Positions 25,089 to 34,524 of a DNA stretch of 64,000 nt are shown in pieces. The DNA comes from UBA6168 sp964508135 (GTDB taxonomy: Bacteria > Bacteroidota > Bacteroidia > Chitinophagales > Saprospiraceae): NCBI GenBank assembly GCA_964508135.1, contig CAZDSU010000025.1, positions 1 through 64,000 of the forward strand, written 5' to 3'. The translations under genes and the position numbers were made by a program. Position 1 is the stretch's first letter; each line of letters begins with the position of its first letter. Below the pieces are notes generated by a model. It saw only the letters and a program-made list of their open reading frames with translations, did not search any database and was not told the origin of the DNA.

Positions 25089-27767
25089 CTACGGGTCAAT
25101 CATCTCTTCAAGCCATTTAGGAATATTAAACACATCCCTCGCAGAGTCATATTCGCTTTTGATTATTTCAAAAAGCTCAAAAACCTTGGAACGTACTTTT
25201 TGATTGAAGGTATGCTTCGTCAGGAAGTCCAACATGATTCGAAAATCAGAAAAGGAAGTGGAATCCGAAAAGTCCTTTATCAAGAAAGCCCCCTTTTCAT
25301 CGCGTTGAGGTTCTATCATGCCCGAAATTTCTTCCATCGTGGAAGCCATATCCTCACAGCAGGCCGGACTGAATTTGTAACTGAGCAAGGTAAAGTCCTC
25401 CACATCCACCGTTTTTTTCCATTCAATTTCATGGGGAAACAATTCGCCATCGTTATCGCCAAGCTTGACTTTGGCAAGCTCATCTGAAATATCTGAGGAC
25501 GTTATGGAGAACCCCAAACGGGTGGTGAACCAACCCCGCAAGTCACTTTTCATCGCTTCTTTTGGTTTCTTTCCTTTGGGGAATCCTAAATCAAAGTACA
25601 GACCGGATTCGTCTTGATAATCAATGTATTTAACAGTACCGTCTCTTTTTTGGAGGAATATAGAAACCAAACGGTGTGCTAACAAATCCCAAAGATGAGG
25701 CTCCCACACAGATGCAAGGTTCATGGACAGACGAGTGAATTTGGTGTTTATAGGATACGATTGTGAATCCCGCAGAAACCATTCAACTTTTGTTATTGTT
25801 TTGCCGAGATTTTCTTTAAAATCTTCAGGGTTATTGGTTTTGCGTTCGTAATAAACCGAGGTCAAGTCCGGGCTTTCTCTACCATTTTCTGGACGTGCAA
25901 ATTTTCCCTTTGAGGGCCCTGTATGATTTTTATGGAACACCAACCGGTCGATTTCCTTTGAGAAAGCCTCCATGAACTTTTCTTCATCAAAATGAGGCAA
26001 AATGAACGGAGAGTTGTTTCCTTCGGCAGGATTGCGCAGTTTCAACACGATGTGGTCGTTACTGACTGAAATCCGCTTGGGAATGGAGTTGCGGGACAAT
26101 CCAGTCACCACCCTGACGGCTATCCATCTGGCTGAACGTTCGCAATAATCCACCAAATCCGCTCCTTGCACCAAGTCTTCAAAACCATCCTCCAATAATT
26201 CCAGGTCAACCACTAAGGCACTATATTGATATGGGTCGTTTTTCAGGTCGGTCAAAGCGTCGGTGCCGCTCTTATGAACAATCACCTCCGTAAACCAAGG
26301 CTCGAACAACTCCTGTAGTTTTTCCCGGTACTCAAAGTCATCCTCTACAATCATCACCCGCGCCTGGCGCTTGTCGGCAGCAGCAATCCCGCTGCGCTCA
26401 CTCAGCAGCTTTTTGAGCGCATTTTCCAAGGATTGAACACACTGTTCTGCTTCTGCTATGGAAAAACGTTCCTTTTTCTCTAAAAGCGATTCCAAGCGGT
26501 TGGCCACCGCCAGGGTTTCAGTATTCAGGAGAGAGCGCAGGCTGAACAGGTTTTTGTTGAAACTGGCAGCCGCTTCAGCAAAATCAGGGTTTGCAGGAAG
26601 CAGGTACTTTATACTGTGAAGCCAGGAAGCCAGAATCTCTCGCTCGTCCAACAATTCGGCACGCTTGTACCGCCATTTGCGGGCAGATACATACATGCGT
26701 TCCAGCAGAGAAAAATCGGGAGACTCGGCAAGGTGCAGGTGAGGAAATGATTTTACCACCAATTGGTGCTTGTCCCGCACAGCATCATACAAGGCTTTCC
26801 GCTCCAAAACAGAGCATGTGAGAATTTCCAAAATGTCATCTTCCCCGTCACCCCGTTTCTTCAGGATGTCGAATACGATTGAAATACCTTCAAAATCTGC
26901 CTCCGACCAATGCAATTCAGCAAGCACGAACACCTTGCGCCAATTTTTCAACCAAGCTTCGGCTTCGGCTTTTGCACGGTCGGCATGCTCGTTTTTTTGC
27001 TCATTTTTTTTCGATTTCGCTACTTCTTCGTCTTTCTTACGACCGGCATTTACTGCCTCCTTGACGCAGTTTTTCGACCAGGCTATGGTATCGAACTGCT
27101 CGCGGTCGGTGACAAGCGTAACTTGTACTGTTTTGTTGTGCTTCCCGGCAAGATAATCCGTCAGCAAGCGGGCAACCCAATTGCCGCTGATAGCATTCCA
27201 AATTAATAGGTAGTGCTCGGTTTGATTGGTCTCCGCAATCGGCGGAAGCAGTTCGCCACCTTGGGCAGCAAAAGCCCGGTGTTGCTTTTGGATGCCTTCA
27301 CGACGTGCAAGGTCGGGCGTGAAGCAATCCCATATTTTATCGAAAGCGGAATCAAAAAGGGCGGCATCTCTAATTTTGACGTGACCGGAAAAGACATCTA
27401 TTAATTTACTGATGATTACCCATTCGCCACGGGAAGCGCCAATAGAGTATGCACTGGCAAAAGCGAACCCATTGAAGGCAGGCTGAAGTGGTATGTTGTA
27501 GTCTCTGGCGTGACAAATAAATCCGGATTGTCCACCATTGCCGGGGTGCCCGGATACTATCTCTCTCAATCGCCTGGCTCCCTTGTCATCATGGGGAACA
27601 TGTCCCACTAATTCGACACAACCATGAATAATCACCACCTGGCGTTCTTCTGTCTCAAAAACGGCTTCCTCCTTGCCCGGAGAGAAAAACCATTCCCGGA
27701 CAAATTCATCCTCGTCGCTGTTGCGTTTTCCGATAAACCTGGTCAGAATGTAGAGGGTTTTTTTCAT
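25089..27767 (-). CDS. Large protein with central response-regulator receiver domain
   Basis: An 892-residue protein. The N-terminal 460 residues are of unknown fold and contain a lysine-rich segment (VAKSKKNEQKNEHADRAKAE) and a coiled coil. A receiver domain occupies about 470-590: acidic pair in ARVMIVEDDFEY, phospho-acceptor Asp in ALVVDLELLEDG (about residue 519), Thr in VRVVTGLSRN, and Lys in HIVLKLRNP. The C-terminal 300 residues are unknown, with a conserved-looking DYQDESGLYFDLGFPKGKKP. No known output domain was recognised. It is the last gene of an eight-gene operon, 14 nt after the kinase-like gene, which is its likely phosphodonor. Confidence 0.7.
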   Translation of the reverse strand: MKKTLYILTRFIGKRNSDEDEFVREWFFSPGKEEAVFETEERQVVIIHGCVELVGHVPHDDKGARRLREIVSGHPGNGGQSGFICHARDYNIPLQPAFNGFAFASAYSIGASRGEWVIISKLIDVFSGHVKIRDAALFDSAFDKIWDCFTPDLARREGIQKQHRAFAAQGGELLPPIAETNQTEHYLLIWNAISGNWVARLLTDYLAGKHNKTVQVTLVTDREQFDTIAWSKNCVKEAVNAGRKKDEEVAKSKKNEQKNEHADRAKAEAEAWLKNWRKVFVLAELHWSEADFEGISIVFDILKKRGDGEDDILEILTCSVLERKALYDAVRDKHQLVVKSFPHLHLAESPDFSLLERMYVSARKWRYKRAELLDEREILASWLHSIKYLLPANPDFAEAAASFNKNLFSLRSLLNTETLAVANRLESLLEKKERFSIAEAEQCVQSLENALKKLLSERSGIAAADKRQARVMIVEDDFEYREKLQELFEPWFTEVIVHKSGTDALTDLKNDPYQYSALVVDLELLEDGFEDLVQGADLVDYCERSARWIAVRVVTGLSRNSIPKRISVSNDHIVLKLRNPAEGNNSPFILPHFDEEKFMEAFSKEIDRLVFHKNHTGPSKGKFARPENGRESPDLTSVYYERKTNNPEDFKENLGKTITKVEWFLRDSQSYPINTKFTRLSMNLASVWEPHLWDLLAHRLVSIFLQKRDGTVKYIDYQDESGLYFDLGFPKGKKPKEAMKSDLRGWFTTRLGFSITSSDISDELAKVKLGDNDGELFPHEIEWKKTVDVEDFTLLSYKFSPACCEDMASTMEEISGMIEPQRDEKGAFLIKDFSDSTSFSDFRIMLDFLTKHTFNQKVRSKVFELFEIIKSEYDSARDVFNIPKWLEEMIDP

Positions 27768-27781
27768 AAGAAAAAGGTATG

Positions 27782-30700
27782 TTATTCATGTTTAGCATCC
27801 GTCAATCCCATAAGTAGTTGGGTTAAGCCTACTTTGGCGATGCGGTTGCGCAGCAGATGCTCCGACATGAAGGAAAATGGCAAAAACTTGAAACTGCCCT
27901 TGTAATCCTTGCGGATTTCATCCGGGTAGCCGCCACCGCTGTCCACCACCGTAAAAGGGATAACATCCTTGATTTCCCGCAAGAACTCGAAACCGGGGTG
28001 GATTTTTTGCGCCGACTCCTGAATATGTTTTAAAATAGTGCGGTGTATCACCAACATATGATAGTGGCCATAGTCCTTTTCGTAACGGCTTCCATCTTTG
28101 CGAGATAAATTTGATGAAATGCGAATTTTCCCGGGTTTTCCCGAAGCGCCGGTTTCAATGTGCAAGGTAAGCTGTGGAGCGTTTTCACGGAGCGACATTT
28201 TGTCATTGAGCGGGCAAGGACGGGCGTCGTTGATTTGATAGTGAGTGGCAATATGCACGCCACCCGCCCAGGCAAGTTCAAAAACCTTGTCGTTGAGCGG
28301 CTTGCCCTCCGGGGAAGTTTTTTGGAATGTCGGGTCGGCGTCGCTCAAATGTCTCCCTTCCATGTCAGCGTCGAGGTCGGCGCGTTCTGCCACACGCTCG
28401 TCCATCACGAGTATCCGCATCAGCGCCGCTTCTGTCATCGAATAGGGCAACACTTCCAGCGTATTTTCATCGGGATAGAGCAGGCGGGGAAAATCAGCAG
28501 AATTTTTGTCAAAAATGGTATAGCTGTCGTTTTCTACAAAATCCGCCTTGCCTTCCATATTGCGGAGCAGGCGACCGTGGTGATCAAAAATCAGGTTGAC
28601 AGAACCTTCCCGATACTGAAAAACATCTTGTCCTGGCGTATAAACATGCAATTGCAGCAAACCGCCGAAAGGTCGCTTTGCGGCATCCTCCCATTTAGCA
28701 TGTTTATGTTCCAGATAGAGGTGCAGTTGGAGCGGCAGCAGGTTTTCCTTTTTCAGTTCCGGGTAAAAAAGCATGAGCCATTGCTTCCAGCAAAAACGGC
28801 GAAATTCACTTGGGCTTTCGCATTGAATTTCGTTCTCAAATATTACCAATCGGCGTTGTTTTGCCAATCGGCGCCAGTATTTGCCCTCACAATCCTCGCA
28901 GGGGTTTTCTTTTACGATGATGCGGAATGGCAAACGGCCGAGCAATTTCTCATACTTTTCCGCATCGTCGCCCAATGCCTCGTCTAACAGTTCGGCATCC
29001 AACACTGCCATGCGGCACGATTGCTTGCCCATTTGGCGGTACATCTCCTCTACATTAGAAACAAATGTGATACCCTGTGCCAGCCAGTCTTGCCTCGCTG
29101 TGCGGGTATTTACATTGCGGGTCAAACAAATGATGCGTTTGGCTTTTAACAGGTAAAAGGAATAGGCAAAACGACATTTATCGCCTTGCTCTTCCAATTT
29201 TTCAATCCTGAAAAATTTGGTTTGGGGCTTGGCTTCCGAATAATCGAAATCGAAGGAGCCGGCCAGCACGGAAGCCGATACCACCATGTCCGCAATGCCC
29301 AATCCCGTCGTTCTTGGTTCGCCCGTCTGCGCAGTGATGAGCGGGTCGTTGACGTATTTTTCTAGTTTCCTGAACTGTTCATTGGTGAGCCAGCTAAAAT
29401 TGCCGGTGGACAAGGTAACTTTCCAGGCGTCATGCTCGCTTTTGAACCGCCCTTCGGTGAGGTCCCTTTCTTCGAGCGGTGAAAGACGGATTTCTACGAC
29501 TAAATTTTGGTCTTTCAAGGCTTCCTTGTTGTGCTTGGCGCTGTTGCGGATGAAGTTTTCGAGCAATGAATAGAAAGCATGCTTGCCCAATACGCCGGGC
29601 AGGGCGACCTCAACATCTCCTGCGTCGCCTTCTTTGACATAACTGTTTGTATGAATGTTACGGGCAATAATCTTTTTGGTGTGGAAGAAGGACTCTAAAT
29701 GTCTGGTATTGATTAAGCGCAAGGTTGTTTCATCACCGAACCCAAACCCTTTCGCAATAAGCGGCAGTCGGTAAGGCAGGCGCAGCGGCTCGCCATCGGG
29801 CTTAACCTCCGGTACATTGGGATAACCGGCTTGATAAGTGGCTTGTAGTAACTTCTCTGCGTTTTTGTCTAAATAGGTATCGTAACGGGTAATCAGTTCC
29901 CTGTCATCCACAAAAACCCGGATTTGCAGTCGGTTGTCATCATCGGGCGTGGGAAAGCCGATACCCTCGGCAGCGGCGATGTTGTCGGTGAGCAGAAAAT
30001 TTTCCACAAAGGGCATGACCACTTCGCCGTAAAATTTGGCATAGTTGCCCGCAGGCATGGTACTTTCTGATACGTCGGCGAGGTATTCGTTGCGCTGCAC
30101 AACGTAGCGGTCGAGTACGGATTTCAAGGCAGAGGCGTAGCGGTGGGCATTGAGTTCTTCCGTCACCGAATCGAATTGCTGCTTCTGATAATTGAGTTTG
30201 GCGAGGATTTTTCCCAAATCGGCGTTGTGCATGACGTGAGAGCCGATGTTGTGGGAGAAGTTGCGAGACATAACTGAGGAAATTACATTTGTCTTCAGCG
30301 AAGTAATAAAATTATATTCAATTTCAACAATTGGAATCAAACTAACCAATCTACTGACTACTATCTGAATTTCATTAATCAAATCTTCCTCAATGTGGCA
30401 TGAAGTGTTTATTGCAAAGACTCCACCTACTTTTTTTATTGACGAACCAGTATTAAGCGGTGCAAATGAAACTTGTTTAACCCTACCTGATGATAAAATA
30501 TTTGTAATACTTACTTGGTGTGAACCCTCTAAATCAGGCAAAAAATTAGAGATGTACAAGCCCTTGCACAACGCGTTTTCGCCAAAATAACTTAGCCACT
30601 TTCTAAAGTCATTTATGTCTTCGTCGTCTCTAAAACAGATAACATCGGCTATTGCGTTTTCGACCATAACCTCCGAAAAGGAAAATTTCTTTAGTTGTGT

Positions 30701-30934
30701 CGGCAAGGCATGAAATAATGATTCCGGAACGCCACCTTCAATTGTAAAGACAGGAAATAGTTTTTTATGAAAATGTGACCAAAGGACTATGTTCACAAAA
30801 TAATGCGTGTCGCCTCCTAGTTTAAAAAACAAAAAATATTCAATATGTTTTCTAATCTCTCTGTCAAAATATTCAATAATTTCGACAGTGTGCCCTTTGG
30901 ACATGAGAATATTTAGTAATTCTATGTTATTCAT
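27782..30934 (-). CDS. 1050-aa histidine-kinase-like protein
   Basis: Residues 1-221 are an N-terminal region of unknown fold encoded by AT-rich DNA. An H-box (SRNFSHNIGSHVM, His about 228) begins a dimerisation helix. The ATP-binding part has an N-box (YSLLENFIRNSAKHN, about residues 455-470) and a G-box (TTGLGIADMVV, about 541-551). A degenerate receiver-like region follows (AKRIICLTRNVNTRTARQDW, then SCRMAVLDAELLDEAL), then about 350 further residues. A second GHKL-like signature (FTVVDSGGGYPDEI) stands near the C-terminus. No membrane helices are seen, so it is soluble. It lies in a tight operon with the ABC transporter genes and the receiver protein, its probable partner. Confidence 0.65.
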   Translation of the reverse strand: MNNIELLNILMSKGHTVEIIEYFDREIRKHIEYFLFFKLGGDTHYFVNIVLWSHFHKKLFPVFTIEGGVPESLFHALPTQLKKFSFSEVMVENAIADVICFRDDEDINDFRKWLSYFGENALCKGLYISNFLPDLEGSHQVSITNILSSGRVKQVSFAPLNTGSSIKKVGGVFAINTSCHIEEDLINEIQIVVSRLVSLIPIVEIEYNFITSLKTNVISSVMSRNFSHNIGSHVMHNADLGKILAKLNYQKQQFDSVTEELNAHRYASALKSVLDRYVVQRNEYLADVSESTMPAGNYAKFYGEVVMPFVENFLLTDNIAAAEGIGFPTPDDDNRLQIRVFVDDRELITRYDTYLDKNAEKLLQATYQAGYPNVPEVKPDGEPLRLPYRLPLIAKGFGFGDETTLRLINTRHLESFFHTKKIIARNIHTNSYVKEGDAGDVEVALPGVLGKHAFYSLLENFIRNSAKHNKEALKDQNLVVEIRLSPLEERDLTEGRFKSEHDAWKVTLSTGNFSWLTNEQFRKLEKYVNDPLITAQTGEPRTTGLGIADMVVSASVLAGSFDFDYSEAKPQTKFFRIEKLEEQGDKCRFAYSFYLLKAKRIICLTRNVNTRTARQDWLAQGITFVSNVEEMYRQMGKQSCRMAVLDAELLDEALGDDAEKYEKLLGRLPFRIIVKENPCEDCEGKYWRRLAKQRRLVIFENEIQCESPSEFRRFCWKQWLMLFYPELKKENLLPLQLHLYLEHKHAKWEDAAKRPFGGLLQLHVYTPGQDVFQYREGSVNLIFDHHGRLLRNMEGKADFVENDSYTIFDKNSADFPRLLYPDENTLEVLPYSMTEAALMRILVMDERVAERADLDADMEGRHLSDADPTFQKTSPEGKPLNDKVFELAWAGGVHIATHYQINDARPCPLNDKMSLRENAPQLTLHIETGASGKPGKIRISSNLSRKDGSRYEKDYGHYHMLVIHRTILKHIQESAQKIHPGFEFLREIKDVIPFTVVDSGGGYPDEIRKDYKGSFKFLPFSFMSEHLLRNRIAKVGLTQLLMGLTDAKHE

Positions 30935-30936
30935 GT

Positions 30937-31989
30937 TTAAGCATAAGAAGTTTCATGGGTAAACCTCTTCATAAATTCAAAAATCACATTATCAGTTGTC
31001 AAATCTCCTCCCATGTCGGGAGTGCAAAGGCTGCAATCAACCATTTCAGATATTATTTTTTTAGTTAAGACTTCAATATCTGAGCACTCAAATTCATTTG
31101 AATAAATTGAAGCTGCGGCATTTATCATTGAAAACGGGTTTAATTTGCCCGTGCCAACTAAATCATCAACAGAGCCATGTACGGTTTGATACTCGACCAT
31201 TCCCTCATATTCATTGCTCAGAAAATGATTCTTTGTGCTAGATGTGTACTTACTTCCAATGCCTAAATGAAGAATAATCATTTCATGTAGGACATCACCG
31301 ATTTCATTTCCGGTAACAATCATTAAATCATTTTCGGGGTTCTTGAGGTACGAAAAAAGTTTATCGATTCCTGTGTCGGGTTGATAAACCTTGCTTTCAG
31401 CTATTCCTTCTTTTATCCAGTTCTGAATTAAATTCCCAAAAAGATGATGTTTATACAAGAACCATATTTCGGAATTTTTTAGAATTTTTTTTTCGGGAAA
31501 GTTATTAATAAAATCAATCAATAAATCAAAATCTGACTTAGTAAAAATCGTCTCTGCTGTTATTTCTGATTTGTTTGATGAGAATCCGCCTGAAGAATAG
31601 TAACCCTGCATCATGTCTCTGACTAGTATTAACTTTTTGTCATTGATTCCAATGGGAATAACTTTGGCTGCTTTCACATAATTTCTCGCTAAATATAATG
31701 ATGCTGCATTTATTGCGGTTCTAAAAACCACTTTGCAATCTTGTTTCTTAAAAAATGAATAAGCCTCTATCAAATTTTTAAAGTCGCTCTCCGTAACTTC
31801 ATTAACGGCGTCGTCGCTAAGGCTAGACAATTCCCAAAATGTACGAAATATGTGTTTATCGTAATAGATGATATCAACTGAATCTTCAACCATTCTATCA
31901 AATACGCTACATATTTTGCCAAAATTAAGAGACAACTCCTTCCCAGTGCCACCCCCAATGATTACTCCGATTTTCTTATTTTGTCTCAT
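30937..31989 (-). CDS. Divergent isopropylmalate/isocitrate dehydrogenase-fold protein
   Basis: A 350-residue protein with the isocitrate/isopropylmalate dehydrogenase pattern in order. The N-terminus is IGVIIGGGTGKEL. Next comes ILVRDMMQGYYSSGG (about 119-134; family form VRELTGGIYFG, tyrosine kept). A lysine stands in IWFLYKHHLFGNL. LMIVTGNEIGDVLHEMI (about 222-238) keeps the first metal-binding Asp and has Glu for the second. The end is YQTVHGSVDDLVGTGKLNPF (family form VHGSAPDIAGKGIANP). The fold is therefore clear, but the sequence is far from metabolic LeuB/Icd enzymes and catalysis is uncertain. It sits between the binding protein (4-bp overlap) and the kinase (2-nt gap), which suggests a sensory or signal-producing role. 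Confidence 0.7.
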   Translation of the reverse strand: MRQNKKIGVIIGGGTGKELSLNFGKICSVFDRMVEDSVDIIYYDKHIFRTFWELSSLSDDAVNEVTESDFKNLIEAYSFFKKQDCKVVFRTAINAASLYLARNYVKAAKVIPIGINDKKLILVRDMMQGYYSSGGFSSNKSEITAETIFTKSDFDLLIDFINNFPEKKILKNSEIWFLYKHHLFGNLIQNWIKEGIAESKVYQPDTGIDKLFSYLKNPENDLMIVTGNEIGDVLHEMIILHLGIGSKYTSSTKNHFLSNEYEGMVEYQTVHGSVDDLVGTGKLNPFSMINAAASIYSNEFECSDIEVLTKKIISEMVDCSLCTPDMGGDLTTDNVIFEFMKRFTHETSYA

Positions 31990-33089
31990 TGTGTAATAAA
32001 TATTATTTTACCGTTAGTAATTTTTTTTACTGCAAACTCAAGGTTTGATTCACCATTGGCTTCAATTTTTATTTTACCCATAGCCCCATTGTAGTCACCT
32101 AAATCTATTAGGCTTTCTGAGAACACTTTCTGTAGAGGAGGTTCTATCCCTATCGCAGCAACCGCCATTTTGATAATATCATAGGAGTATCCAGAGTAAC
32201 TGGTGGGTTCCTTAGAATATTTATTATTAAACTTTTCGATAAAGCCCGAATTCATCTTACCGTCAACAAAAACCACTCCTTCTGAAGCACTTCCACAAAC
32301 TCTGAGAGTGTTTGGCAAACCCATCGTCATGTCCGCTGTAATTGTTGATTTGACATTTGCTTCTCTTAGTTGCTTAACGATTGAAGCATACGCAGGTCCA
32401 TAGCCACTCAAATATATCACGTCAGGTGTAGAAGGTAGGCTTCTTAGTTTTAATAGTAGGGTTTTAAAGTCTGTTTGTTGCATTTCGTAAGGTTCGTTCA
32501 TTAAAAGAGTGCCTCCGTATTTAGAGAATTCATTCTTGTAAACTTCTAAGCTCGCCCGCCCAAAATCATCGTTTAAATAAATGACTGCAGAAGTTTTAGC
32601 TTTTAAATTTTCTGCATTGTATTTAGCCATAACTCCTGCCATTCCATTGGCTTCTGGATAAATTCGAATTATGTTTTTTCCATTAGTTACGTTGGGAATC
32701 GCTACTGCTGTTAAAACTAATTGTTTTTTATTCTCAATTGCAATAGGTGCAATTGCTTTTGCAACAGAACTTAGAGCAACAATGGTAAACAAGGGGTCAT
32801 CAGTGGCAATAATTTTTTGGTAAGAAGCGACACCCTCCTTTGGTTGGGTTTTGCTGTCTTCGTACTTAACGAAAAATTTAGTCTTAGAGCTATTATTAAC
32901 TTCTACAATTGCCAAATCTATACCTTCTTTTATGTATTGAGCGAACTCAGACCCTGCCCCCGTCAGCGGTAAAATCGCCCCAATCTTTATCACGTTCTCC
33001 TCCTCTTTTTTTTCCTGCCCGGCGAATTTAATCACCAAAAAAGCTCCAACGACCAGCACCAAAATTCCAACAATCCATTGCTTTTTCAT
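31986..33089 (-). CDS. Branched-chain amino-acid-type periplasmic binding protein
   Basis: A 367-residue type 1 periplasmic binding protein of the LivJ/LivK and urea/amide family. The N-terminal helix (MKKQWIVGILVLVVGAFLVI) has no lipobox or clear cleavage site, so it is probably a membrane anchor. The mature part begins KIGAILPLTGAGSEFAQYIKEG and contains SAVIYLNDDFGRASLEVYKN and YSGYSYDIIKMAV. The DNA changes from GC-rich to AT-rich at about codon 50, just after the anchor and first strand, so the ligand-binding part comes from different DNA than the anchor. It is coupled to the ATPase gene upstream (4-bp overlap). The ligand is unknown. Confidence 0.85.
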   Translation of the reverse strand: MKKQWIVGILVLVVGAFLVIKFAGQEKKEEENVIKIGAILPLTGAGSEFAQYIKEGIDLAIVEVNNSSKTKFFVKYEDSKTQPKEGVASYQKIIATDDPLFTIVALSSVAKAIAPIAIENKKQLVLTAVAIPNVTNGKNIIRIYPEANGMAGVMAKYNAENLKAKTSAVIYLNDDFGRASLEVYKNEFSKYGGTLLMNEPYEMQQTDFKTLLLKLRSLPSTPDVIYLSGYGPAYASIVKQLREANVKSTITADMTMGLPNTLRVCGSASEGVVFVDGKMNSGFIEKFNNKYSKEPTSYSGYSYDIIKMAVAAIGIEPPLQKVFSESLIDLGDYNGAMGKIKIEANGESNLEFAVKKITNGKIIFITQ

Positions 33090-33796
33090 AATACAAAATT
33101 TTTAGATTTTAATGTCAACCGCCCCTCCAGCATCTGCCAGAAAGAGCGGCAAAGTTGATGAATCCTTTCAGGTTCATGGGCAACAATCACCAGGGTCACT
33201 CCTTCCTGGTTTTTCTGCCGCAGCCATTCCACCGTAAAATCGGCGGTCGGTGTGTCCAAGCCTGCGAAGGGTTCATCTAAGAGCCAGCAGCAGTTGCCGT
33301 GCGCCAAAAGTACTGCCAAAGATAACAATTGCCGCTGCCCACCAGAAAGGTTTCCGCCTTTGCGCTTTCGCAAACCTGGCAGTCCTCTTGGCTCGAACTC
33401 GGCATAGACAGCATCGAGACGCTGTTTTTTTTCAGGGCTACGGTTTTTGTCAAGGGCAAGCAGCAAATGTTCCTCGACGGTCAAAGAAGGAAACACAAGG
33501 CTGCTTTGCCACAAGGTGCTGATGCCTAACTGCCAGACAGTACCAATGGCTTTCTCCCAACCAAGAACCAGTTCGTACGGCTCGGCGTCCCGCAGGTTTC
33601 GGGATGCGAAAGTGATTTTGCCGGAGTTTTCCCGAATTTTCCGGCACACGGTTTTCAGCAGGGTGCTTTTCCCGGAGCCGTTTTGCCCGGTGATGCCAAC
33701 CGAGTCACCTGGCATCACCTGTAAATTAATGTCCAGTAGAACAGGCGTGTCGCCGTAGCTGACGTGCAGGTTTTCTATGTTCAGAAGCGGGGTCAT
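33086..33796 (-). CDS. ABC transporter ATPase, LivF-like
   Basis: A 236-residue ATPase. Walker A is GQNGSGKST, the signature is GGNLSGGQRQLLSLA, and Walker B is CWLLDEPFAGLD. It is the second ATPase of a branched-chain-type importer. It overlaps its neighbours on both sides by 4 bp, which fixes it in the operon. The N-terminal part has an unusual insert (about residues 60-85, RDAEPYELVLGWEKAIGTVW), but all catalytic motifs are intact, so it is probably active. Confidence 0.85.
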   Translation of the reverse strand: MTPLLNIENLHVSYGDTPVLLDINLQVMPGDSVGITGQNGSGKSTLLKTVCRKIRENSGKITFASRNLRDAEPYELVLGWEKAIGTVWQLGISTLWQSSLVFPSLTVEEHLLLALDKNRSPEKKQRLDAVYAEFEPRGLPGLRKRKGGNLSGGQRQLLSLAVLLAHGNCCWLLDEPFAGLDTPTADFTVEWLRQKNQEGVTLVIVAHEPERIHQLCRSFWQMLEGRLTLKSKNFVL

Positions 33797-34521
33797 GTGC
33801 TGGCAAGGAATTGGTTTACGGAAGTTTCAGCGAGGCAGCCCTGTTCCATGCACAAAACCCGGTGGCTCAGGGCGGTCACTTCGGTTATGTGGTGCTCGAC
33901 GATGAGCAGGGTTTTGCCGCTTGCCGTCACCGAGCGGAGTTTGTCACTGATATGTTCAATCATGACATGGTTGACGTTGGCAAAGGGTTCATCCAAAAGC
34001 AGGAGTTTGGGGTCGTTGATAAGCAGCATGGCTAAATAGAGCAGTTTTTGCTGACCGCCGGAGAGGGTTCCGGCTTTTTCGGATGCTTTGTCCGCCATAC
34101 CAATGAATTCAAGTGAATCGAAGGCTTTTTGGCGGGTTTCGGTTTCGAATAAATGGCTATTGCGGACATTGAGCAAGCTTCCCACAAGTGTTTCTCCGGG
34201 ATGCCCGTGCCTTGACACGATGAGATTGTCCAGGCAGTTTTCATTGCGGAACAGTCGAGGGCGCTGGAAGCAGAGGGCGATGCCTCCTTTTGCTCGTGCC
34301 CGGAAAGAGCGCTTGGTCACATCCTCCCCTTCAAACAAAATGCTGCCAGAATCGGGTCTCTCTAAGCCTGCAATCAAATTGAGAAGGGTACTCTTGCCTG
34401 CACCGTTGCCGCCGAGCAGGGCAATGATTTCTCCCCGGCGAAGTGAGAACGACACATCCTGCACAGCCTCGACGCCGGAGAAATGCTTGGAAAGATGTGA
34501 TATTTGAAGAAGATTGTCCAT
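33793..34521 (-). CDS. ABC transporter ATPase, LivG-like
   Basis: A 242-residue ATPase with Walker A GGNGAGKST, Q-loop IALCFQRPRLFRN, signature AGTLSGGQQKLL, Walker B LLLLDEPFANVN and the switch His in IVEHHITEV. The long insert between the Q-loop and signature (NVRNSHLFETETRQKA) is characteristic of LivG rather than LivF. It pairs with the LivF-like ATPase and the two permeases encoded next to it. Confidence 0.85.
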   Translation of the reverse strand: MDNLLQISHLSKHFSGVEAVQDVSFSLRRGEIIALLGGNGAGKSTLLNLIAGLERPDSGSILFEGEDVTKRSFRARAKGGIALCFQRPRLFRNENCLDNLIVSRHGHPGETLVGSLLNVRNSHLFETETRQKAFDSLEFIGMADKASEKAGTLSGGQQKLLYLAMLLINDPKLLLLDEPFANVNHVMIEHISDKLRSVTASGKTLLIVEHHITEVTALSHRVLCMEQGCLAETSVNQFLAST

Positions 34522-34524
34522 GTC

